Both the position numbers and the translations under genes were made by a program. Under the pieces are notes generated by a model that had not been told where the DNA came from, searched no databases, and saw only the letters and a program-made list of their open reading frames with translations. Shown in pieces: positions 59,144 through 64,000 of a stretch of DNA of 64,000 nucleotides (position 1 is its first letter; each line of letters starts with the position of its first letter). Origin of the DNA: DASUPK01 sp963736685 (GTDB lineage: Bacteria; Actinomycetota; Thermoleophilia; Solirubrobacterales; 70-9); contig CAVTPZ010000014.1 of assembly GCA_963736685.1 (NCBI GenBank), positions 95,933-159,932 of the forward strand, read 5' to 3'.

Positions 59144-60210
59144 GGATGTCGGGCCGTCGCGAGGTCGAGATCTCGTTCTCGACCCGGACAATCCTGGTGA
59201 TCGCCGCGATGGTGGCGGTCGCCTTCGCCCTGGGCACCCTCGCCAACGTCCTGCTCCTCTTTTTCGTATCGATCTTCTGCATCGCCGTCTTCTCACCGGT
59301 GATCGGGGCGATGGAGCGGCGACTGCCGTGGAGCCGGGCCGTGTGCTCGACCGTTCTGGTCCTCGGGACGCTCCTGCTCTGCGTCTGCTTCGTGGTCGTT
59401 CTCCTTGGCGCGGTCGTCGACGGCGTCCGCAGCTTCGGCGAGGCGCTGCCCCAGCTGGTCGACAAGGCGCGCCACACCGAACTGGGCGGGGTGATCAACG
59501 GCCCGAGCGACGCGCTCGACACCCTGAAATCCCATACGGGCGAGATCACCAGCGGCCTCGGCAAGGCGTCGGGGGGCCTGGCCCACGTCGGGATCTCCGC
59601 CTTCGGTGCGGTCACCCTCATCTTCTCGGTCCCCTTCCTGACGCTCTTCGGGCTGATCGACGAGCCTCGAGTGAGGAAGGGGATCGGCAGCCTGCTCTAC
59701 CGCGAGAACCGGGAGCGCTACGAGCGGCTCACCGACCGGATCATCAACACGACCTCGCGCTACATGCTCGGCAACATCGCGATCTCCCTGATCTGCGGCA
59801 CGGTGTACGGCATCACCGCGGTCATCCTCGGGCTGCCGCACGCGCTGGCGCTGGCGGTGATCGCCGGGATCCTCGATCTGATCCCCACGATCGGGGCACT
59901 GCTGGCGGGAATCATCATCGGGATCGTCGCGCTCTCGGTCAGCCTCGGGGCGCTAGTCGCCTTCGTGATCGTGATCATCATCTACCAGCAGGTCGAGAAC
60001 TACGTCCTGCAGCCGACGATCATCGGCAGGGCGGCGCGCGTATCCGGCTTCACCGTGATCGTCAGCGTCCTGGTCTTCGGGTCGCTGTTCGGCGTGATCG
60101 GGGCGATCATCGGGGTGCCGATCGCGGCTGCGCTGCAGATCATCGCGGAGGAGCTCACTGCCGGCAGAAGGGCTCGCGTTGCCGCCACGGAGGCCGGGGG
60201 CACCGGGTGA
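59140..60210 (+). CDS. AI-2E/PerM-family membrane protein
   Basis: 356 residues with about eight helices. FSTRTILVIAAMVAVAFALGTLANVLLLFFVSIFCIAVFSPVIGAMER is the family's first pair. The extracytoplasmic segment GLGKASGGLAHVGISAFG and the C-terminal GIPA-like FGSLFGVIGAIIGVPIAAALQIIAEEL follow. Relatives are annotated AI-2 exporters or Na+/H+ antiporters, but the function is not settled. ATGA-type overlap with the amphi-Trp gene. Confidence 0.9.
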   Translation: MRMSGRREVEISFSTRTILVIAAMVAVAFALGTLANVLLLFFVSIFCIAVFSPVIGAMERRLPWSRAVCSTVLVLGTLLLCVCFVVVLLGAVVDGVRSFGEALPQLVDKARHTELGGVINGPSDALDTLKSHTGEITSGLGKASGGLAHVGISAFGAVTLIFSVPFLTLFGLIDEPRVRKGIGSLLYRENRERYERLTDRIINTTSRYMLGNIAISLICGTVYGITAVILGLPHALALAVIAGILDLIPTIGALLAGIIIGIVALSVSLGALVAFVIVIIIYQQVENYVLQPTIIGRAARVSGFTVIVSVLVFGSLFGVIGAIIGVPIAAALQIIAEELTAGRRARVAATEAGGTG

Positions 60211-60330
60211 GCCGCAAGGTTCGGCTCTATCTCCGACCTCCGGGGCGCGCTCGGGTCGCGGTCGCCCCCCGAGACCGTCGGCTGTCAGCCGTCGTAACGG
60301 CCCTGACCCGCGGCAGACTACCCAGGACCG

Positions 60331-60732
60331 ATGTCGACCCGGAGGGGAACAGCGCGCATCGCCGCCGGCCTCGTCTTCCTTGGATTCGGCATAGCCAAGT
60401 TCGCGAACCACTCGGTAGAGGTCGATTCGTTCGAGACGTACGGGCTGCCCGCACCGGATGCGTTCGTCTACCTGATCGGAGCGATCGAGGTGATCGGCGG
60501 GCTGATGCTGATCACGGGAGCCGGAGCCCGGCTGGCTGCGCTGGTGCTTGCCGGCGACATGGTCGGTGCGATCGCCGTCTCCGGCATCAAGGAAGGCGAG
60601 CCGATCAGCCTGACGCTCGCGCCGGCGCTGCTCGCGGTCATGATCGTCGTGCTCTGGGCCGGCCCGGGCCGTCCGGCGCTCAGCGGGCAAAGCTCCCGGC
60701 CGGCCAAGGCGCACCCGAGTAGCGCTCGATGA
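60331..60732 (+). CDS. DoxX family membrane protein
   Basis: 133 residues, four helices: RIAAGLVFLGFGIAKFANHSVEVDSFETYGLPAPDAFVYLIGAIEVIGGLMLITGAGARLAALVLAGDMVGAIAVSG. The GFGIAKF and GAIEVIGGLMLI signatures are those of DoxX. Its last 53 bp overlap the convergent hypothetical gene. Role: quinone or thiosulfate redox in some bacteria, untested here. Confidence 0.87.
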   Translation: MSTRRGTARIAAGLVFLGFGIAKFANHSVEVDSFETYGLPAPDAFVYLIGAIEVIGGLMLITGAGARLAALVLAGDMVGAIAVSGIKEGEPISLTLAPALLAVMIVVLWAGPGRPALSGQSSRPAKAHPSSAR

Positions 60733-61144
60733 CGGGACCGGGCGGGGGCGGCACCCGCGAGAAGAAGTCAGCCCCTACGACCGTCCCAGGGAAGAGGCGA
60801 GCGAACGGGTCCTGGTCGAAGTGGCGCGGGTCGGTGGCGACGGTGACTGCTCCGGCGCAGCGGCTCTCGTCCAGGGAGAAGGTCGAGATGCAGACCAGAT
60901 CGTCCCCGAGCATCGGGATCCACCAGGCAAGCGCATCCCGGCGGGCCTGCTGGACCTCGGGCTCGTCGTAGCGCAGGGCGGCGGCGTCGTCGGTTAGAGC
61001 GCAGACGTGCGCGAGTGCGCCTTCCACCCCCTCGCTGCCCAGGCAGCGCGCGTCGATCCGCAGCCGGCGGCCCGGCCCGTGGGGATCTTCGCTGAGCCGC
61101 TCGCCGTCGAACCGGATGTAGGCGAAGGGGAGCTCGCCGCTCAC
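60680..61144 (-). CDS. Hypothetical protein paired with a redoxin
   Basis: 154 residues from a GTG at 61144 (GTGA overlap with the redoxin stop): SGELPFAYIRFDGERLSEDPHGPGRRLRIDARCLGSEGVEGALAHVCAL, then YDEPEVQQARRDALAWWIPMLGDDLVCISTFSLDESRCAGAVTVATDPRHFDQ and VGADFFSRVPPPPGPVIERYSG. It may be a small alpha/beta domain; two Cys (ARCLG, HVCAL) are conserved-looking. No family name. Translational coupling to the redoxin suggests the same pathway. Confidence 0.65.
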   Translation of the reverse strand: MSGELPFAYIRFDGERLSEDPHGPGRRLRIDARCLGSEGVEGALAHVCALTDDAAALRYDEPEVQQARRDALAWWIPMLGDDLVCISTFSLDESRCAGAVTVATDPRHFDQDPFARLFPGTVVGADFFSRVPPPPGPVIERYSGAPWPAGSFAR

Positions 61145-61647
61145 GAGTCGGGCACCTCCCAGTCCTCGCGGATCTCCCGGGTGATCGCCCGCATCTCCTG
61201 GCGCAGCTCCTCCATCGTCGCCCGGCCCCAGTACCAGTAGCCGTTGAAGGCGGCGTGGATCGTCAGATCGGGGAATAGGGTGAACGCCGCCGGCCGGTAG
61301 GGGTCGTGGAGCGTGTCGGTGCCTTCGCAGAGCGGCAGCTGCTTGAGCCAGCGGCGCTCCGAATCCGAGAGGAAGGTGAAGCGAGCGCCGAGCCCAGCCC
61401 GGAACGCCGACTGGACCTCGGGCGCGTCGACGCTCACGACGACGATCTTCGCGTAGGCCACCTCGAACTCGTCCTGCACACGACTCAGCTCGCGCATGTA
61501 CCGCTGCTCCTTCGGGCACCACCAGCCGCGGGAGGTGAACAGCGCGATCGGGTCCCCGTCCGAGATTTCCAAGATGGTGCGGGGACGCCCGGTGTGATCG
61601 GGGAGATCGAGGTTCGGGAAGCGCTCGCCCGGCGAGAGGTCGGTCAT
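61141..61647 (-). CDS. AhpC/TSA-type redoxin
   Basis: 168 residues from MTDLSPGERFPNLDLPDHTGRPRTILEISDGDPIALFTSRGWWCPKEQRYMREL. Thioredoxin-like peroxiredoxin fold with a WWCPKEQ active site (TxxxCP expected for typical peroxiredoxins; the Thr is replaced by Ser-Arg-Gly-Trp). Later VVSVDAPEVQSAF and LSDSERRWLKQL. It may act as a reductase or disulfide isomerase rather than a peroxidase. First of a two-gene unit. Confidence 0.82.
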   Translation of the reverse strand: MTDLSPGERFPNLDLPDHTGRPRTILEISDGDPIALFTSRGWWCPKEQRYMRELSRVQDEFEVAYAKIVVVSVDAPEVQSAFRAGLGARFTFLSDSERRWLKQLPLCEGTDTLHDPYRPAAFTLFPDLTIHAAFNGYWYWGRATMEELRQEMRAITREIREDWEVPDS

Positions 61648-61758
61648 CGCACCAGGAAGGTTGGTCTGCACGTCAAGGGCGTTACAGCCACGGCCCCTGT
61701 AACGCCCGAAGCCCGCGTCGGGACTAACGCCCGAACACTCGGCTCCGGAGGAGGACGT

Positions 61759-62223
61759 ATGACCGAGACCAGCACCGCCGCCGAGCGTATCTCGATCGAA
61801 GCGAGCGAGACAAACCCAAACTGGGACCGTGCAGCCGACGAGTTCTGTGAGGTCTGGAGCAGCGATGTGGGTCGGCCGGACTACGCGCGGCTGGCCGATT
61901 TCTACGCGCCCGACCCCGACGTCGTGATCTACGACACTTTGGCGCCGTTAGCTGGCTTCCGGGGTTTCGAACAAATGCACGAGGCCATCTACCCGGGACT
62001 AGCGACCATCGACGTTCAGAGAACCGGTCCGGTCGAGGCAAAAGGGCTGGCCGACAACCGCGTCGTCGTTACCAGCTACCCGTTTCGGTTGGCCTACGGC
62101 TTCGCGGACGGACGACGCTACGAGCTAGAAGCTCGCATCTCCGAGGTCTGGGAGCGGCGGCCGGGCGGCTACCGCATCGTGCACGAGCACCCGTCCACCG
62201 TTCACGATCTCGAGCACTCGTGA
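61759..62223 (+). CDS. SnoaL-like NTF2-fold protein
   Basis: 154 residues: NWDRAADEFCEVWSSDVGRPDYARLADFYAPDPDVVIYDTLAPLAGFRGFEQMHEAIYPGLATIDVQRTGPVEAKGLADNRVVVTSYPFRLAYGFADGRRYELEARISEVWERRPGGYRIVHEHPSTVH. The pocket-lining HEHPS and the overall fold are typical of ketosteroid-isomerase/SnoaL-like proteins. GGAGGAGG precedes the ATG at 61759. Last intact gene of element 4. Confidence 0.85.
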   Translation: MTETSTAAERISIEASETNPNWDRAADEFCEVWSSDVGRPDYARLADFYAPDPDVVIYDTLAPLAGFRGFEQMHEAIYPGLATIDVQRTGPVEAKGLADNRVVVTSYPFRLAYGFADGRRYELEARISEVWERRPGGYRIVHEHPSTVHDLEHS

Positions 62224-62310
62224 CGGCAGCCTACCGGCAGGCTCGTAGAGCAAGCGCGGTCTTGAGCAAGCGCGGCCGCCGCTGCTTCGAGAGCAAGCGC
62301 CACGTCGAAG

Positions 62311-62348
62311 AGCACTCCTTTCCATGCAAGCGCCGGCTTTTCGTCCAT
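62311..62348. repeat. REP-like hairpin repeat, copy 7 (diverged)
   Basis: GCACTCCTTTCCATGCAAG followed by CGCCGG, then CTTTTCGTCCATATG. Both core motifs are recognisable, but stems are weakened. Just upstream, GAGCAAGCGC is repeated three times (62248, 62264, 62290). Confidence 0.6.
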
Positions 62349-62394
62349 ATGACCTTCGACGCTCACCCACCCGCTGATCGCTCCAATCCGTGCG

Positions 62395-62620
62395 TCCAAC
62401 TCCCGACTTCGAACCGAACTGAGAGCATCTCAGCACGCCTGAACGCGCCTAGCGGGCCTCAGATGACCCCTCCTCGCCGCCATCACAATCCGCGTGTTGG
62501 GGAGATTCGTCAGCTGAGGTCCGCTGAGTTGGGTCGGCGCACGGCAGGTCCAGTCGGTTCGCGAATCACGCCCACCGCGAATCGCGCGTTGAACTGTGCG
62601 TCGAACTCAGTTGGGTGAAG
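62395..62620. repeat. Decayed att site: B arm, mutated core, D arm
   Basis: B arm (62395-62481) shares GTGCGTCCAACTCCCGACTTC and GCCTCAGATGACCCCTCCTC with 30690 and 43050. The core is reduced to ATCACAATCCGCGTGTTGGGG (62482-62502), then breaks away as at 43263. The D arm resembles 43273-43400 and ends with GTGCGTCGAACT. Right boundary of element 4. Confidence 0.75.
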
Positions 62621-62727
62621 GGCCGATGGCGATCATCCTTCACGCATCCAGGCACGGCCGTCGCCAGCTGTCCCAGGTGGAAGCCGGCCGGCTCCGAAGA
62701 GCTTCAGCCGCAGGGCGACGCCTCGGC

Positions 62728-63936
62728 TCAGGTCGGTATCCCGAAGACCGCCACCACGGCCATCGCCAACGAGATGCCGGTGAAGAGGGCGACCCAGGCC
62801 CACCGCTCGGCCCGCCAGGCGAGCCGCCCGGCGATTAACGCCTGCGACAGGTAGTAGGCGGCGAACACCCTGGAGGCCAGCGCCACCACCGAACTGACGT
62901 CGGTGAGCAGCACGACAAGAATCGCCGGGATCAAGAACAGCGGGAAGGTCCACTTCCTGGGCAACCGATCGCCGACCTGCCCGGCGAGCATCTCGGTCCG
63001 GGTCTCGGTGTCGTTCACGATCGCCGACAACTGGCTGCCGAGCGCCGCGGCCATGATCAGAAACGGCAGAAAGGCGCTGACCTGCTTGGAGACTTCGAAG
63101 ATCGCCGTCACGTTGTGGGGTGCCTTGACGGTTGCGAAGAGGATCAGCGAGAAGGCGACGAAGAGGACGTACACCGCCGACGAGATGTACTGAGCGGAGC
63201 GCATCGTCTTGACCCGCCGCTCGGCGGAGAAGTAGGCGCCGATGTAGCGGGAGGACTCGAACCCCTGGACGAGCACGAAGAGCCCGAGCAGCTTGCGGAA
63301 GGCCTCATCGTTGTCGGGAGCGTTGAAGTGGGGTAAGTCGAAGTCGCCGCCGACCAGCCGCTGGACGTTGTAGGCGGCGAAGGCGACCAGGACCGCCACG
63401 ATCGCTGACAGATTGAAGGCCGTGCTCTTGTTGCCCAGGTCGTTGAGTGCCAGCAAACCCTTTGCGAAGCCGTAGATCGTGAGGATGCCGAGCAGCGCTG
63501 CGGCGGTAGCGGTGACGAGTCCGGGCGAGTAGAGGTCGCCCAACGGCAGCCAGACCAGCGTCATCAGCAGCTGGGCGTAGTAGCCGACGTTGACCACCGA
63601 GGCGGCCAGCAGCGCCCAGACCGCGAAGGAGTTCCACCTGTGCAGCGGATCGGGCTTGCCGATCAGCGGCTCGTAGTTGCTGATGTTGTAGGAGATCGCG
63701 AAGCCGGTGAGGATCGCGAGCAGGCAGAGCCCGAGCATGGCCCAGGTGGCGTCGTAGCCGAACAGGAGGATGATGACCGGCGAGAAGACGATGAAGCCGA
63801 CGTCCATGATCTCGGCGAGGGGAACCACCGTCGCCTTGTAGGTTCCCGATTCCTGGATCTTCGGCCGGTAGAGGAGCCAGGCGAGTCCGGCCAGGGTGAG
63901 GAGCGCGACGATGCTGTTGAGCAGCCCGGCGCTCAT
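62728..63936 (-). CDS. Polytopic transporter-like membrane protein
   Basis: 402 residues with about 11 helices: LLNSIVALLTLAGLAWLLY, IMDVGFIVFSPVIILLFGYDATWAMLGLCLLAILTGFAISYNISNYEPL, WNSFAVWALLAASVVNVGYYAQLLMTLVWL, and others. Pattern and length resemble LeuT/APC-fold or Nramp-like transporters; no transport-family signature is certain. The region beyond its start and the first half of the gene are partly duplicated at 47692-47890. It is the first gene after the 62.4-62.6 kb att site. Confidence 0.75.
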   Translation of the reverse strand: MSAGLLNSIVALLTLAGLAWLLYRPKIQESGTYKATVVPLAEIMDVGFIVFSPVIILLFGYDATWAMLGLCLLAILTGFAISYNISNYEPLIGKPDPLHRWNSFAVWALLAASVVNVGYYAQLLMTLVWLPLGDLYSPGLVTATAAALLGILTIYGFAKGLLALNDLGNKSTAFNLSAIVAVLVAFAAYNVQRLVGGDFDLPHFNAPDNDEAFRKLLGLFVLVQGFESSRYIGAYFSAERRVKTMRSAQYISSAVYVLFVAFSLILFATVKAPHNVTAIFEVSKQVSAFLPFLIMAAALGSQLSAIVNDTETRTEMLAGQVGDRLPRKWTFPLFLIPAILVVLLTDVSSVVALASRVFAAYYLSQALIAGRLAWRAERWAWVALFTGISLAMAVVAVFGIPT

Positions 63937-63943
63937 CTCTCAG

Positions 63944-64000
63944 CTAAGCGGCGAATGCCAGTCCGCGCTCGTAGGCCATGTGGAGGCAAGGCACACGCCG
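63944..64000 (-). CDS. 3' end of an upstream gene (cut by the window)
   Basis: The minus-strand frame ending at the stop 63944-63946 reads RRVPCLHMAYERGLAFAA. It looks like a natural protein end, seven bases before the transporter gene's start codon, implying an operon with that gene, but it is too short to identify. Confidence 0.4.
   Translation of the reverse strand, partial: RRVPCLHMAYERGLAFAA

Noticed and set aside
62248..62300. Triple GAGCAAGCGC repeat considered as a CRISPR-like array
   Set aside because: Unit is 10 bp with irregular 6-16 bp spacing and no cas genes; more likely drift around the REP copy. No CRISPR array seen in the window.

Overview
The window reads as high-GC actinobacterial DNA, most likely class Thermoleophilia (Solirubrobacterales-type). 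The clues are base composition, an aspS-hisS-metallo-hydrolase block, secreted proteins of the 'PALVV..IALF.A..G' plus NATNA-repeat type, and PPOX, DoxX and FAH-rich catabolic gene sets. No 16S rRNA or other firm taxon marker is present, so the lineage is an inference. REGION 1 (1-14.2 kb) looks like stable core chromosome. Nearly all genes are on the minus strand and intact: an IscU-like/MnmA fusion tRNA thiolase, a polytopic membrane protein, a GH3 (NagZ-like) protein, AspRS, HisRS, a metallo-beta-lactamase-fold hydrolase, a glutamate formiminotransferase-like protein, an M29-type aminopeptidase, an OmpR/EnvZ-type two-component pair and a secreted beta-propeller. A DHFR-like reductase and a tRNA with a CAT anticodon (14207-14280) follow on the plus strand. 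REGION 2 (14.28 kb to about 62.6 kb) looks like an array of integrated elements. The last 42 bp of the tRNA recur exactly at 30800, 43156 and 47546 and in decayed form at 62482, each with conserved flanking arms. The only integrase is a truncated tyrosine recombinase at 30.9 kb. I divide the array into element 1 (14.28-30.84 kb), element 2 (30.84-43.20 kb), element 3 (43.20-47.59 kb) and element 4 (47.59 to about 62.5 kb). A further element probably starts at 62.5 kb and runs out of the window. Cargo of element 1: secreted and lipoproteins, a LuxR-family regulator, a double-DUF427 protein under a TetR regulator, a sigma/anti-sigma pair, FMN reductase, VOC and three GNAT genes. Eight single-base-type frameshifts in six genes fall between 16.9 and 27.9 kb. 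Cargo of element 2: a methyltransferase, small Zn-ribbon and His-rich proteins, secreted hydrolase-like proteins, and a minus-strand redox module (ApbE, 3Fe-4S ferredoxin, lipoprotein, two one-TM proteins, ferric-reductase-like b-type membrane protein). Cargo of element 3: HdeD, a lipoprotein, a GYG potassium channel, a membrane protein and TMEM175. Cargo of element 4: a TetR-controlled aromatic-ring catabolic operon, an HD hydrolase, a large MalT-like regulator, an Hsp20/amphi-Trp/AI-2E-transporter operon, DoxX proteins and a redoxin. REGION 3 (62.6-64 kb) holds a polytopic transporter-like gene whose 5' part is duplicated as a remnant at 47.7 kb. Two further repeat systems cross the islands. 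One is a REP-like double hairpin (core CTTTCCATGCAAAG, partner TTTTCGTCCAAAG), with seven sites seen. The other is a 16-bp operator, TGGAC-N6-GTCCA, at four sites around the TetR/DUF427/sigma genes.
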